20,823 nt of DNA from a virus (IMGVR_UViG_3300032073_003854:1-20823); one strand, 5' to 3'; shown: positions 6,120 to 14,912, counted from the first letter of the stretch. A program made the numbers and translations. The notes: generated by a model from the sequence alone, not told the origin.

Positions 6120-8660
6120 ATGGCAACAACAATTCAAATAGATGGCGATCAAATTCAAATTAATGATGCGGCCAGTGAAGAAACATTAAAAGAACTAGTA
6201 GATCTACTAAAACGTCAATCAGGGACTAGCTCTGGTAGTACAGCTACCAATAATCAACAGAAAAAAGCGGCCGATGATATGTCAAAAGCGGCCAAAGGTC
6301 TTAAGAATGCTTCTGTTGATTTAGGTAAAGTAGTTGAAACGTTTGATGATATTGAAACAAAAACAAATGCCACCTTTGCTAGTGTTGGTGCTAAAATATC
6401 TAAAGAATTAAAAACAATATCTAAAAATACTGGTAATGTAATAAGTGACCTTATAAGAGGTCCTGCTAGTTTTGAAACATTAGGTAGAGCTGTACAAGCC
6501 GGTTCACAACAAGCTGGTGAACTTATGGAAGAGTTTGCTCAAGGCGCCGCAGGTGCTGTGCCTGGTATAGGTGCTGTTGGAACAGCCGGTAAGGCTGTTG
6601 CTGGAGCCTTAGGAGCCGCGGCAATGGGTATCGCCGCTTATGCTCAAAACATGACAGATGGTTTTGTAGCGTTAAGCCAAAGTGGAGCAAACTATAATGG
6701 TGACATAGTAAAAACAGCCGCACAAATAAACGGCTTAGGCCTAACACTGAATAGCTTTACACAAATAGTTCAACAGAACGCGGCAGGTTTAGCCACTTAC
6801 GGTGGATCAGTTACCAATGGTACTAGAGCATTTGTTGAATTAGCTGAAGTAATGAGAGGTTCTTATGGTGGTGAACTATATGCTTTAGGATTGAGATACG
6901 AAGAACAAGCAGAGCAGTTAGCGAAATATACATCAGTACAAAGTAGAAACACAATCTTCAGTACATTAAGTTACCAAGAACAAAGTGCGGCCTTTAAAGA
7001 ATACATAACAGATTTAAATGAACTAGCGTCTATAACAGGTAAAAGTAGACAGCAACTAGCTGAAGAAATGGCTCAAAATAATTTAAGAGCTGACGCTAAT
7101 ATAAGATTACAAGGTGCTACAGAAGAAGCTCAAAAAATGATGTCTATGGCCTTTAAGATGGGAGGTGAAGGAAGTCCTTTATCAAACATTATGATGGCAG
7201 GTGCGGCTGGTAGAAGTTTAGCACAAGAAATCGCCGCAGGTACTCCAGGTATTAGAGAATTTGTTGCGGCTAATCCAGAAGCGGCAGAAAAACTAAGAAC
7301 TATGGCAGACCAAATGGCTAGGGGAGAAATTGACCAAAAGGGATTCTTAGCAGGATTAAAGGCATTAGGTCCTGGCATAGAAAATTCAGCACAAGAATTA
7401 AGAAGTTTATATGGTATAAGTGATATTGCTACAGTAACAGTACAAGCCGCAAGTGACCTACAACAATTCCAAGTACAGTTACAAAAAATTGACACATCTG
7501 CCGGCAAGGCTGAAACAGGATTAGACCATGTAGGCAAAAAGGCAACAGGAGCTGGTGGTCAATTTATATTAGCCGAATCGGCTCTAAGAGATGCGGCTGG
7601 CACTATAAAACAAGGAGTACAAGATGCTATTTCTGAAGGTGTTACTAAAATGGGACTCGATGATGTAGATATTGGTGATGCTATTCAAAGAGTTATAAAC
7701 CAATTAGACAGAGTAGCAACAATATTTAAACTGTTTGCTAACGATCCGTTAGATTTTATTATAGGCGGACTTGACAAAGGCGATATAATAGACCAAGTAT
7801 ATGATGCTCATAATAAAAAAGATTTAGCAAACAAAACAGGATTATCTAAATCAGAGGTTGATACTGCTTTGAATAGCATGGATCAGAAAACACTTGAAGG
7901 TTTAGTATTTTCTCCTACACCGGCAGTGGTAGAAGCAATTAAAGGAGCTTCTGTAACAAATGCCTCTGGTAACTTAAATGCTGAAACAGAAAAAATTGAA
8001 GGCTCAGACGAAACAGATGTATATGCTAATAAAAAATACAACTCAATTAATCAATTAAAAGAGTATCTAAACACAATTACATATAATCCAGCTATGTGGG
8101 GTCATGAAGCTGGACAGTTTGCTACAGCAATTATAAAAGAATTAAAAACATTAGAAGCTAATGACCCAAAGGCTGTCAACGGTTTCTATGATCAAATAAG
8201 AACAATGATAGGCGGTAATTTATTTTCACCTGAGGAAATGAGTGAAATTAATCCTATGGATCTTCCAAAAGGTGATGCAACCAAATATATTAAAAGTAAT
8301 TTTAGACAATACTTTAATGGACTTGCTGGTAGAGCCGGCCTTCCGGGTTTACAATACGGTGGACCAATTGGATTAGGAATGCCACATATTGTTGGAGAAC
8401 GTGGAGCAGAATTATTTACACCTGGTACATCGGGTACAATTACTCCAAATAATGAACTAGCAACAGCAAAAGATAGTTTAGCAATAGCTAACAAGTTAGA
8501 CCAATTAAATGCTACTATGAAGCTAGTAGCTAGTAATACTAATAATGCCGCGTCAACAGAAGCTATGAATGAGCAAATAAGTACATTGAGATCATTACTA
8601 GGTGAAGCAAAACGAACATATCGAGTGAGTCGAGATTTAAGGGATTCAAACTATTCTTAA
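6120..8660 (+). CDS. Tail tape-measure-like protein (gp29-equivalent)
   Basis: 846 residues. The N-terminal part is helical and polar (DDMSKAAKGLKNASVDLGK). A Gly/Ala-rich hydrophobic stretch (about 142-175) is typical of the membrane-active segment of tape-measure proteins. A long Ala/Gln/Glu-rich helical middle follows (about 190-620). Near the C-terminus (about 743-775) it carries GGPIGLGMPHIVGERGAELF followed by TPGTSGTITPN, a motif common in tape-measure proteins of many tailed phages. Such proteins set tail length and pass through the tube during DNA injection. The position next to the gp26/gp51-like pair fits the T4 order, where gene 29 is close by, but T4 gp29 is only about 590 residues. 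The start has a weak ribosome site (TTTTAAGAAT). A large structural protein of other role is the alternative. Confidence 0.7.
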   Translation: MATTIQIDGDQIQINDAASEETLKELVDLLKRQSGTSSGSTATNNQQKKAADDMSKAAKGLKNASVDLGKVVETFDDIETKTNATFASVGAKISKELKTISKNTGNVISDLIRGPASFETLGRAVQAGSQQAGELMEEFAQGAAGAVPGIGAVGTAGKAVAGALGAAAMGIAAYAQNMTDGFVALSQSGANYNGDIVKTAAQINGLGLTLNSFTQIVQQNAAGLATYGGSVTNGTRAFVELAEVMRGSYGGELYALGLRYEEQAEQLAKYTSVQSRNTIFSTLSYQEQSAAFKEYITDLNELASITGKSRQQLAEEMAQNNLRADANIRLQGATEEAQKMMSMAFKMGGEGSPLSNIMMAGAAGRSLAQEIAAGTPGIREFVAANPEAAEKLRTMADQMARGEIDQKGFLAGLKALGPGIENSAQELRSLYGISDIATVTVQAASDLQQFQVQLQKIDTSAGKAETGLDHVGKKATGAGGQFILAESALRDAAGTIKQGVQDAISEGVTKMGLDDVDIGDAIQRVINQLDRVATIFKLFANDPLDFIIGGLDKGDIIDQVYDAHNKKDLANKTGLSKSEVDTALNSMDQKTLEGLVFSPTPAVVEAIKGASVTNASGNLNAETEKIEGSDETDVYANKKYNSINQLKEYLNTITYNPAMWGHEAGQFATAIIKELKTLEANDPKAVNGFYDQIRTMIGGNLFSPEEMSEINPMDLPKGDATKYIKSNFRQYFNGLAGRAGLPGLQYGGPIGLGMPHIVGERGAELFTPGTSGTITPNNELATAKDSLAIANKLDQLNATMKLVASNTNNAASTEAMNEQISTLRSLLGEAKRTYRVSRDLRDSNYS

Positions 8661-8667
8661 CTAAATA
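8661..8667 (+). promoter_or_regulatory. Late promoter box CTAAATA before gp20
   Basis: CTAAATA starts on the base after the tape-measure stop. The predicted start is near 8673, followed by a CCCA-GTTAA-TGGG hairpin (8676-8688) and the AGGA ribosome site of gp20. Confidence 0.55.
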
Positions 8668-8702
8668 GTAATATACCCAGTTAATGGGATTAGGAAAATA
8701 AA

Positions 8703-10391
8703 ATGAGTTGGAAAAAATATTTTAAAACAGTAGATACAGGAAACCTAAGCCCTATTGGAGCAAGAGGAGGAAGTACTCCCGATTTAGGTTTTAAGAACTA
8801 CCAAAGTACATTACCTGAAGTTTATATTGGACATCCAAACAGGATTGAAAGATATAACCAATATGAATCAATGGATGCTGATTCGGAAGTAAATTCTGCT
8901 ATTGATATTCTTGCTGAGTTTTGTACTATGAAGTCGCCTGAAAATGGCACACCATTTAAGTTTAAATTTAAAGAGAGTCCAACTGAAACTGAAGTAAAAG
9001 TTTTAAGTGAGCAACTTAAAAACTGGACTAGCTTAAATGATTTTAATAAAAGAATTTTTAAGATTTTTCGTAATACTTTAAAGTATGGTGATCAAACATT
9101 TATTAGAGACCCAGAAACTTATGAGTGGTATTGGGTTGAACCTCAAAACGTTGTTAAGGTAATTGTTAACGAAGCAAAAGGTAAAGAGCCAGAAGTTTAT
9201 GTGTTAAAAGATGTAGCACCTAACTTTGAGAACTTAACAATAACAGCACCACAACATACAGAAACAGCTACAGTACAACCAAGTTCTTCAACAACAGGAT
9301 TTAATAATTCAAGTTCTTATGCTGGTAGACAAACAGAAGTAAGAGAAAATTCAATTGAAGCAGACCACGTTGTACATTTAAGTTTAACAGAAGGGTTAGA
9401 TCACAACTGGCCATTTGGTACTTCAGTACTAGAAGCAATATTTAAAGTATTCAAACAAAAAGAATTACTAGAAGACGCTATTATAATTTACAGAGTCCAA
9501 AGAGCACCTGAAAGAAGAGTGTTTTACATTGACGTTGGTAATATGCCAACACATATGGCAATGGGTTATGTAGAAAGAGTTAAAAACGAAATACACCAAA
9601 GACGTATTCCTACTCAAAGTGGCGGCGGAAGTAATATGATGGATGCTACTTACAATCCATTATCAATCAATGAAGATTATTTCTTCCCTCAAACAGCAGA
9701 AGGTAGAGGTTCTAAAGTTGAAACATTACCAGGTGGTGAAAACCTAGGTGAAATTTCAGACTTGAAATACTTTACTAATAAACTGTACAGAGGATTGAGA
9801 ATTCCAAGTACATACCTACCTAGTTCTCCAGACGATGGATCAAACACGTTTGTTGACGGTAAAGTTGGAACAGCGTTAATACAAGAACATAGATTTAACC
9901 AATACTGTATGAGATTACAAAGTTTAGTATCTAGTACATTTGATAGTGAATTTAAATTGTGGTTACGTTGGAGAGGTATTAACATAGATAATTCAATATT
10001 TGATATTGAATTTAATGAGCCTCAAAACTTTGCTAGTTACAGACAAAGTGATATTGATGCTAGTAGAATTAGTAACTTCACACAAACAGAAGGCATTTCT
10101 TACATTAGTAAGAGATTTGCTTTACAACGTTTCTTAGGCTTAACTGAAGAAGAAATGAAACAAAATGATATACTGTGGAGAGAAGAACAGGGCGATGCTG
10201 AAAATGTTATGGGCGGAAAAGCTCTTAGAAGTGCTGGATTAACACCGGGTGGTTTAGGTGCTGACTTAGATGGGTTAGGCGGAGACGACTTAGGCGGTGA
10301 AGAAGGCGGAGCAGAAGCTGAAGGCGGAGCAGAAGCAGAACCTGGAGCAGATGCTGGCGGAGGCGACGAAGGCGCCGATATTTCAATATAA
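8703..10391 (+). CDS. gp20: Portal vertex protein gp20
   Basis: 562 residues, close to T4 gp20 (524). It matches the T4-like portal family: N-terminal YNQYESMDADSEVNSAIDIL (about 50-69), KYGDQTFIRDPET, HLSLTEGLDHNWPFGTSVLE (about 225-244), VQRAPERRVFYIDVGNMP (about 264-281) and LPGGENLGEISDLKYF. Family knowledge: twelve copies form the portal ring that nucleates the prohead and is the DNA channel and terminase dock. The last 50 or so residues are a Gly/Asp/Glu/Ala-rich acidic tail, partly built from an 18-bp near-repeat around 10307-10342. A TTAGGA site precedes the ATG. It opens the gp20-gp23 capsid block and has its own late box at 8661. Confidence 0.95.
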   Translation: MSWKKYFKTVDTGNLSPIGARGGSTPDLGFKNYQSTLPEVYIGHPNRIERYNQYESMDADSEVNSAIDILAEFCTMKSPENGTPFKFKFKESPTETEVKVLSEQLKNWTSLNDFNKRIFKIFRNTLKYGDQTFIRDPETYEWYWVEPQNVVKVIVNEAKGKEPEVYVLKDVAPNFENLTITAPQHTETATVQPSSSTTGFNNSSSYAGRQTEVRENSIEADHVVHLSLTEGLDHNWPFGTSVLEAIFKVFKQKELLEDAIIIYRVQRAPERRVFYIDVGNMPTHMAMGYVERVKNEIHQRRIPTQSGGGSNMMDATYNPLSINEDYFFPQTAEGRGSKVETLPGGENLGEISDLKYFTNKLYRGLRIPSTYLPSSPDDGSNTFVDGKVGTALIQEHRFNQYCMRLQSLVSSTFDSEFKLWLRWRGINIDNSIFDIEFNEPQNFASYRQSDIDASRISNFTQTEGISYISKRFALQRFLGLTEEEMKQNDILWREEQGDAENVMGGKALRSAGLTPGGLGADLDGLGGDDLGGEEGGAEAEGGAEAEPGADAGGGDEGADISI

Positions 10392-10396
10392 TAACA

Positions 10397-10403
10397 CTAA
10401 ATA
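10397..10403 (+). promoter_or_regulatory. Late promoter box CTAAATA giving a predicted leaderless start
   Basis: CTAAATA between the gp20 stop and the next ATG. Counting as in T4 (last A at -6), position +1 falls on 10409, the A of the start codon, and no Shine-Dalgarno is present. Confidence 0.45.
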
Positions 10404-10408
10404 AAAGT

Positions 10409-10624
10409 ATGAGTGCTAATGGAATATCACATTTAGAATTTAAAAGACAACGCCAAGAAGCAAAGTTAAAACTTGCGGCTGAAAAACGTGTAGCACAAGG
10501 ACATCCAAGGGCTACACTTAAAAAAGGCAATATGCCTACATTATATAAACCGGGCAATAACGACTCTAGTGATTTAAAAATAATTACAACCGGTACGTTA
10601 AAAGTCGGTCGTCCTTTTATATAG
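10409..10624 (+). CDS. Small conserved capsid-cluster protein (71 aa)
   Basis: 71 residues, basic: a helical QRQEAKLKLAAEKRVAQGHPRA segment, then an extended Gly/Pro-rich tail with PTLYKPGNN and TTGTLKVGRPF. I recall similar small proteins between portal and prohead genes in marine T4-like phages but know no function. In T4 this position holds gene 67 (prohead core), so a capsid-assembly role is possible, though sequence resemblance to gp67 is not evident. No Shine-Dalgarno precedes the ATG, and a late box ends 5 nt upstream, which suggests leaderless initiation or read-through from gp20. Confidence 0.65.
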   Translation: MSANGISHLEFKRQRQEAKLKLAAEKRVAQGHPRATLKKGNMPTLYKPGNNDSSDLKIITTGTLKVGRPFI

Positions 10625-10640
10625 AAAGAATAGGTGTACT

Positions 10641-10862
10641 ATGAAATTATTTGAATTAAATCAACAAGATGACAAATTTTATGATCCTACAAAGGATGAT
10701 AGCGTTTTAGCACAAGGAGATACTCGTAAGAGTAAGCTCACTTTAGGCCAACTTAATAGCTTGAGAAAAATGTATGACGCCAAAAAGTTTGAAAAATCAA
10801 AAATGATTGAAAAAATTAAGGCACAATACGGGCAAAAAGACGAAGAATCCTCAGGCATATAA
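10641..10862 (+). CDS. Small conserved capsid-cluster protein (73 aa)
   Basis: 73 residues, highly charged. The N-terminal part KLFELNQQDDKFYDPTKDD is acidic; the C-terminal part LTLGQLNSLRKMYDAKKFEKSKMIEKIKAQY is a basic amphipathic helix. It resembles small conserved proteins between gp20 and gp21 in marine T4-like phages, of no known function. It starts 16 nt after the previous gene, and a weak terminator-like hairpin follows at 10893. A prohead-core role is possible by position only. Confidence 0.65.
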   Translation: MKLFELNQQDDKFYDPTKDDSVLAQGDTRKSKLTLGQLNSLRKMYDAKKFEKSKMIEKIKAQYGQKDEESSGI

Positions 10863-10892
10863 AAACAACAAAAATAACAAATTTAGATGAAG

Positions 10893-10913
10893 CGAGCCAA
10901 AAGTGCTCGTTTT
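10893..10913 (+). terminator. Weak intrinsic terminator
   Basis: CGAGC (10893-10897) pairs with GCTCG (10905-10909) across CAAAAGT, followed by TTTT. The next 30 nt hold a second stem, TATGCTAT/ATAGCATA (10913-10920 with 10935-10942). Together they may attenuate transcription between the small genes and gp68. Confidence 0.5.
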
Positions 10914-10945
10914 ATGCTATTATAACTAATTAACATAGCATATTT

Positions 10946-10952
10946 GTAAATA
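10946..10952 (+). promoter_or_regulatory. Possible late box GTAAATA before the prohead-core gene
   Basis: GTAAATA lies 45 nt before the ATG at 10997, the same spacing as the GTAAATA box before the 3378 gene. It departs from the consensus at the first base, so support is modest. Confidence 0.3.
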
Positions 10953-10996
10953 CTATTACGAAAATGCGCCATATCTCATTGAAAAGGAGTCAAAAC

Positions 10997-11845
10997 ATGA
11001 ATGACAAATGGAAATCACTTATTGAACTAGTAGTCAATGAGGAAGAAGATAAGGCTAAAGAACTCTTTCATGAGATCGCTGTTGATGAGTCTCGTAAAAT
11101 TTACGAAAACTTAATCGATGAAGAAGATCTTGCTGATATCGACGAAGCTTCTGAAGAAGCAGTTGATGAAGCCACTGATGAAACAGTTGAAGAAGCCGAA
11201 CAAACTGAAGAATCAAAATCAGAAGAAGTTGAAGAAGCATCTGACGAAGCTGTTGAAGAAACAGTAGCAGGTGACCAAACAGCTGATATGATTGATGATA
11301 TTAAAGCTGATGAAGTTGGAATGACAGCAGAAGAAGACGATGAAGGCGAAGAGCCTGAAGCAGATGCTGATGCTATGTCTGACGAAATGGGCATGGATAG
11401 TGACGAAGATAAAATGGACGACGACGATGCGGAACGTATGGAAGACGAACTTATGGATCTTCAAACAGCTATTGATGACTTAAGAAGCGAATTTGAACAA
11501 ATGACTGGTAAAGAAGACGAAGCACCAGCTGAAGAGCCAGCTATGGAACCTGAAGAAGCAGTAGCTTTTGAAGGCGAAGAAGCAGTTGACGAAGCTGAAG
11601 CAGTTGAAGAAGATAAAGCAGAAGAAGTTGTTGAATACACTCAAAAAGCACCTGCTCCTGTAACTTCTGAAGGCGGTGACGGTTCAAGTGGCCCAGTTGC
11701 TAAACAACAACCAGGTGGTATTAAGACTGCTAATAAAGAAGAAGCATCTAAACCAGCACCTAAGGCTAGTGTTAGTGACGCAGGTAATAAAAACAAGCCT
11801 GGCGCCAAACAAGCTCTTTCACCAGCACCAAAAGCCAAAGCATAA
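10997..11845 (+). CDS. gp68: Prohead core protein, gp68-like, with a long acidic extension
   Basis: 282 residues from the ATG at 10997, chosen because AAGGAG lies just upstream; an in-frame ATG at 10964 precedes that site and is less likely. The N-terminal about 40 residues (MNDKWKSLIELVVNEEEDKAKELFHEIAVDESRKIYENL) resemble the start of T4-like gp68 prohead core proteins. From about residue 40 the protein is dominated by Glu, Asp and Ala (runs such as EEAVDEATDETVEEAEQ), with a short helical island LMDLQTAIDDLRSEFEQM (about 155-172), then a Pro/Ala/Lys-rich basic tail (last 55). T4 gp68 is only about 141 residues. It sits directly before gp21, as in T4. As a core component it would be cut by gp21 during maturation. 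Confidence 0.75.
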   Translation: MNDKWKSLIELVVNEEEDKAKELFHEIAVDESRKIYENLIDEEDLADIDEASEEAVDEATDETVEEAEQTEESKSEEVEEASDEAVEETVAGDQTADMIDDIKADEVGMTAEEDDEGEEPEADADAMSDEMGMDSDEDKMDDDDAERMEDELMDLQTAIDDLRSEFEQMTGKEDEAPAEEPAMEPEEAVAFEGEEAVDEAEAVEEDKAEEVVEYTQKAPAPVTSEGGDGSSGPVAKQQPGGIKTANKEEASKPAPKASVSDAGNKNKPGAKQALSPAPKAKA

Positions 11846-11859
11846 TAAGGACATAGGAA

Positions 11860-12492
11860 ATGAGACCTTTATTACAAGAAAATTTAACGTTCGACCAAGC
11901 AGGACTAGTAATGGAATCTGCCAACGACGGTAAAGATCTTTACATGAAAGGTATTTGTATACAAGGTGGGGTAAAAAATGCTAACCAACGTGTATATCCT
12001 GTGAACGAAATTGCTTCGGCAGTAAAAACATTAAATGACCAAATCTCTACAGGCAATAGTGTGCTTGGAGAAGTTGACCACCCAGAAGGGTTACAAGTTA
12101 ATCTAGATAGGGTATGCCACATGGTAGAAAATATGTGGATGGATGGTCCAAACGGGTTTGGTAAATTAAAGATTCTCCCTACGCCAATGGGACAACTAGT
12201 GAAAACTATGTGTGACAGTGGTGTTAAGTTGGGAGTAAGCAGTCGCGGAAGCGGCAACGTCAATGAAGCTACCGGTGAGGTAAGCGAATTCGAGATAGTC
12301 ACAATAGATGTTGTGGCACAACCGTCGGCACCAAATGCCTACCCTACGGCAATATACGAAGGACTTTTGAACATGAATCATGGACATAAAGTTTTAGAGA
12401 TTGCCAAAGAAGCACAGCATGATACTAAGGTGCAGACGTACTTAAAGGATGAAGTACTAAAACTCATCCGTGAATTAAAAGTTAGGAGTTGA
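11860..12492 (+). CDS. gp21: Prohead core protease gp21
   Basis: Serine protease that cleaves scaffold and capsid proteins during prohead maturation. 210 residues, close to T4 gp21 (212). Family motifs: NANQRVYP (40-47), GEVDHP with catalytic H74 (70-75), GVSSRGSG with the nucleophile Ser at 127/128, and the acidic block EIVTIDVVAQPSAP (145-158). The arrangement matches the U9/S78-type prohead proteases related to herpesvirus assemblin. A GGA ribosome site precedes the ATG, 14 nt after the gp68-like stop. The stop TGA lies 5 nt before the gp22 start, and its ribosome site is inside the gp21 end, so gp22 translation is likely coupled. Confidence 0.93.
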   Translation: MRPLLQENLTFDQAGLVMESANDGKDLYMKGICIQGGVKNANQRVYPVNEIASAVKTLNDQISTGNSVLGEVDHPEGLQVNLDRVCHMVENMWMDGPNGFGKLKILPTPMGQLVKTMCDSGVKLGVSSRGSGNVNEATGEVSEFEIVTIDVVAQPSAPNAYPTAIYEGLLNMNHGHKVLEIAKEAQHDTKVQTYLKDEVLKLIRELKVRS

Positions 12493-12497
12493 CCAAT

Positions 12498-13577
12498 ATG
12501 TTAGAAGTCATCAAACCGTTGCTTGACAGCGATTTAGTAAACGAAGAAACTCGTAAGCAAATTTCTGAAGCTTGGGATAAGAAATTATCTGAAGTTAAAG
12601 AAGAAGTTCGTGCCGAGTTAAGAGAAGAGTTTGCTGGTCGTTATGAGCATGATAAAACGACTATGGTTGAGGCTCTCGACAAGATGGTAACAGAAAACTT
12701 GGCTCAAGAAATTGAACAAGTAGTAGCTGAGAAGAAGGCATTAGCAGAAGACAGAGTTAAGTACAATGCTACAATGTCAGAAGCGGCTGAGAAATTCAAT
12801 AGCTTTTTAGTTAAGAAATTAGCTGAAGAGATTAGCGAATTAAGATCAGATCGTAAATCTCAACAAACTACTATGGAAAAACTTGAGAAGTTTGTAATTG
12901 AAAACTTAGCATCAGAAATTACTGAGTTCCACAAAGACAAAAAAGACGTCATTGAAACTAAAGTAAAATTAGTATCTGAAGCAAAAGATCAACTTGCTAA
13001 ACTCAAAGGTAACTTTGTAGAAAAAGCAAGTAAACTTGTTAAAGAATCTGTAACATCAACTTTAAGAGACGAACTAACTCAACTTAAAGAAGATATCAAA
13101 CAAGCTCGTGAAAATAACTTTGGTCGTAAACTGTTTGAAACATTTGCCGCTGAATATTCAACTAGTTACTTGAACGAAAATCAAGAAATGAAAGAATTGG
13201 AAGCTGTAATTGTTGCTAAAGACAAACAGTTAAAAGAAGCAACTGAGAAATTAGACGCTTCTACAACTGAAGTTGACGCTCAAAAGGCAAAGATTGAGCA
13301 AATCAACGAGGGTATCAACAGAAAAGAAAAACTCAATGAATTAATGAAGCCACTTGCTAACAAGCAGGCAGAAGTAATGCAAAGTTTACTCGAAAGCGTC
13401 GCAACTGATAAGATACAATCAGCTTACGACAAATATTTGCCAGCAGTACTAAAAGACGAAGCTCCAAGCAAAAAGATTATTGCTGAGTCTCGTAAAGAAG
13501 TTACTGGAAATAAAACTACTAACACCAGCCAAGCTGATGAGGGGGTTGTACTCCTTAAGAAGCTGGCAGGAATGTAA
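12498..13577 (+). CDS. gp22: Prohead scaffold protein gp22
   Basis: 359 residues from the ATG at 12498, which has TAGGAG 9 nt upstream; an in-frame TTG at 12489 overlaps the gp21 stop and is less likely. The protein is almost wholly charged coiled coil (Lys/Glu-rich heptads from about 25 to 300), with EMKELEAVIVAKDKQLKEAT in the middle and a conserved-looking end with RKEVTG and ADEGVVLLKKLAGM. T4 gp22 is about 269 residues, so this is longer. Family knowledge: gp22 forms the inner prohead core around which gp23 assembles, and gp21 then digests it. Its place between gp21 and gp23 is diagnostic. Confidence 0.9.
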   Translation: MLEVIKPLLDSDLVNEETRKQISEAWDKKLSEVKEEVRAELREEFAGRYEHDKTTMVEALDKMVTENLAQEIEQVVAEKKALAEDRVKYNATMSEAAEKFNSFLVKKLAEEISELRSDRKSQQTTMEKLEKFVIENLASEITEFHKDKKDVIETKVKLVSEAKDQLAKLKGNFVEKASKLVKESVTSTLRDELTQLKEDIKQARENNFGRKLFETFAAEYSTSYLNENQEMKELEAVIVAKDKQLKEATEKLDASTTEVDAQKAKIEQINEGINRKEKLNELMKPLANKQAEVMQSLLESVATDKIQSAYDKYLPAVLKDEAPSKKIIAESRKEVTGNKTTNTSQADEGVVLLKKLAGM

Positions 13578-13602
13578 ATTAAATATAAGGGAGACATCTA
13601 AA

Positions 13603-14775
13603 ATGTCAGATACATTAATTGAAAGCCGTTGGGATGACACTAAATCGGCTCTTATGGAAGGCTTAGAAGGAAATTCTAAATCTACTATGAGCGTTGTTTT
13701 AGAAAACACCCGTAACTACTTAAAAGAGGCTGCAACTGCTGGCGCTACATCAGCCGGTAATGTTGCTACTCTAAACCGTGTGATTCTACCTGTAATCAGA
13801 CGTGTAATGCCTACTGTAATCGCTAACGAAATCGTTGGTGTACAACCTATGCAAGGTCCAGTAGGACAAATCCATACTCTAAGAGTAAGATATGCTGAAA
13901 CAACAACTGGTGGTGCTACAAACATCACAGCTGGCGATGAAGCATTATCACCGTTCAAAATTGCTGAGTCTTACAGTGGTAACGACGCTAACCCAGGAGC
14001 AGGTGCTTCTACGGCTAGCTTAGAAGGTTCTGCTGGTAAGAAATTGAACATCCAAATCTTAAAGCAACCTGTTGAAGCTAAAACTAGAAAGCTATCAGCA
14101 CGTTGGACTTTTGAGGCGGCTCAAGACGCTCAGTCAATGCACGGAATCGACGTTGAAGCAGAAATTATGGCGGCGTTGGCTCAAGAAATTACTGCTGAGA
14201 TTGACCAAGAAGTTCTTACTTCTTTAAGATCTTTAGCGGCAACTGAAGAGACATACAACCAATCTGCTGTAAGTGGTACTGCTACTTACGTTGGTGACGA
14301 GCATGCGGCTCTTGCTGTATTGATTAACAGAACAGCAAATAAAATTGCTCAAAGAACTAGACGTGGTGCTGGTAACTGGGCTGTGGTTTCTCCACAAGCA
14401 CTAACAGTACTTCAATCTGCTTCTACTTCAGCGTTTGCAAGAACAACTGAAGGAACTTTTGAAGCTCCTACAAACAACAAGTTTGTTGGTACTTTAAATG
14501 GCGCTATGAAAATTTATGTAGACACTTATGCCGCTGATAACTCAGCTGTATTAGTTGGTTACAAAGGTTCAAGCGAAGCGGACGCGGCTGCGTTCTATTG
14601 TCCATATGTACCTCTAATGAGCTCAGGAACAGTACTTGATCCTGATACTTTAGAGCCAGTAGTTGGTTTCATGACTAGATACGGTTATGTTGAATTAACT
14701 AACACAGCATCATCACTTGGTAATGCTGGTGACTACTTGGGCGAAATTGCTATGTCAAACATTTCGTTTGCTTAA
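13603..14775 (+). CDS. gp23: Major capsid protein gp23
   Basis: 390 residues from the ATG at 13603, selected by the strong AAGGGAG site upstream; the frame is open further 5' but that part overlaps the gp22 end. T4-like gp23 signatures: LNRVILPVIRRVMPTVIANE (about 58-77), IVGVQPMQGPVGQIHTLRVRY (about 78-98), KTRKLSARWTFEAAQDAQSMHGIDVEAE (about 160-187) and LVGYKG / YCPYVPL near the end. It is shorter than T4 gp23 (521). A gp21-type cleavage site, L-x-E, occurs at LKE (40-42), which would remove about 42 residues during maturation; this is inferred. The gene is followed within 30 nt by a strong terminator, so it ends the capsid block. Confidence 0.95.
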   Translation: MSDTLIESRWDDTKSALMEGLEGNSKSTMSVVLENTRNYLKEAATAGATSAGNVATLNRVILPVIRRVMPTVIANEIVGVQPMQGPVGQIHTLRVRYAETTTGGATNITAGDEALSPFKIAESYSGNDANPGAGASTASLEGSAGKKLNIQILKQPVEAKTRKLSARWTFEAAQDAQSMHGIDVEAEIMAALAQEITAEIDQEVLTSLRSLAATEETYNQSAVSGTATYVGDEHAALAVLINRTANKIAQRTRRGAGNWAVVSPQALTVLQSASTSAFARTTEGTFEAPTNNKFVGTLNGAMKIYVDTYAADNSAVLVGYKGSSEADAAAFYCPYVPLMSSGTVLDPDTLEPVVGFMTRYGYVELTNTASSLGNAGDYLGEIAMSNISFA

Positions 14776-14802
14776 TAGCATCGAGCTTAATAGCTAATAT
14801 TA

Positions 14803-14829
14803 GAAAGGCGCTTAGGCGCCTTTCTTTTT
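14803..14829 (+). terminator. Strong intrinsic terminator after gp23
   Basis: GAAAGGCGC (14803-14811) pairs perfectly with GCGCCTTTC (14816-14824) around TTAG, followed by TTTTT. It closes the gp20-gp23 block and insulates the next promoter. Confidence 0.9.
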
Positions 14830-14849
14830 GACTAAAATATCTTTCTCCA

Positions 14850-14906
14850 AAAAATCCAAAAAAAAAATAAAAAAAGGTTGACTTTAGGTTGTACTTGTGT
14901 TATATT
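14850..14906 (+). promoter_or_regulatory. Sigma70-type promoter with upstream A-tract for ncRNA B
   Basis: TTGACT (14878-14883) and TATATT (14901-14906) are separated by exactly 17 nt. Directly upstream lies an almost pure A-tract (about 14850-14875) resembling an UP element. The start site would fall near 14913, the first base of the closing helix of ncRNA B. It differs from the T4-type late boxes elsewhere in this structural region, implying transcription by unmodified host polymerase. Confidence 0.75.
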
Positions 14907-14912
14907 ATATAC

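Noticed and set aside
10964-10996. Upstream ATG at 10964 for the gp68-like gene
   Set aside because: AAGGAG lies between it and the ATG at 10997, and the core-protein N-terminus begins at the latter.
11676-11933. Plus-strand frame overlapping the gp68-like and gp21 genes
   Set aside because: It reads through two well-supported genes in another frame, has low-complexity Leu/Gln/His content and no ribosome site.
13480-13602. Upstream extension of gp23
   Set aside because: The frame is open back to 13480 but overlaps the gp22 end; the AAGGGAG site and typical gp23 N-terminus point to the ATG at 13603.
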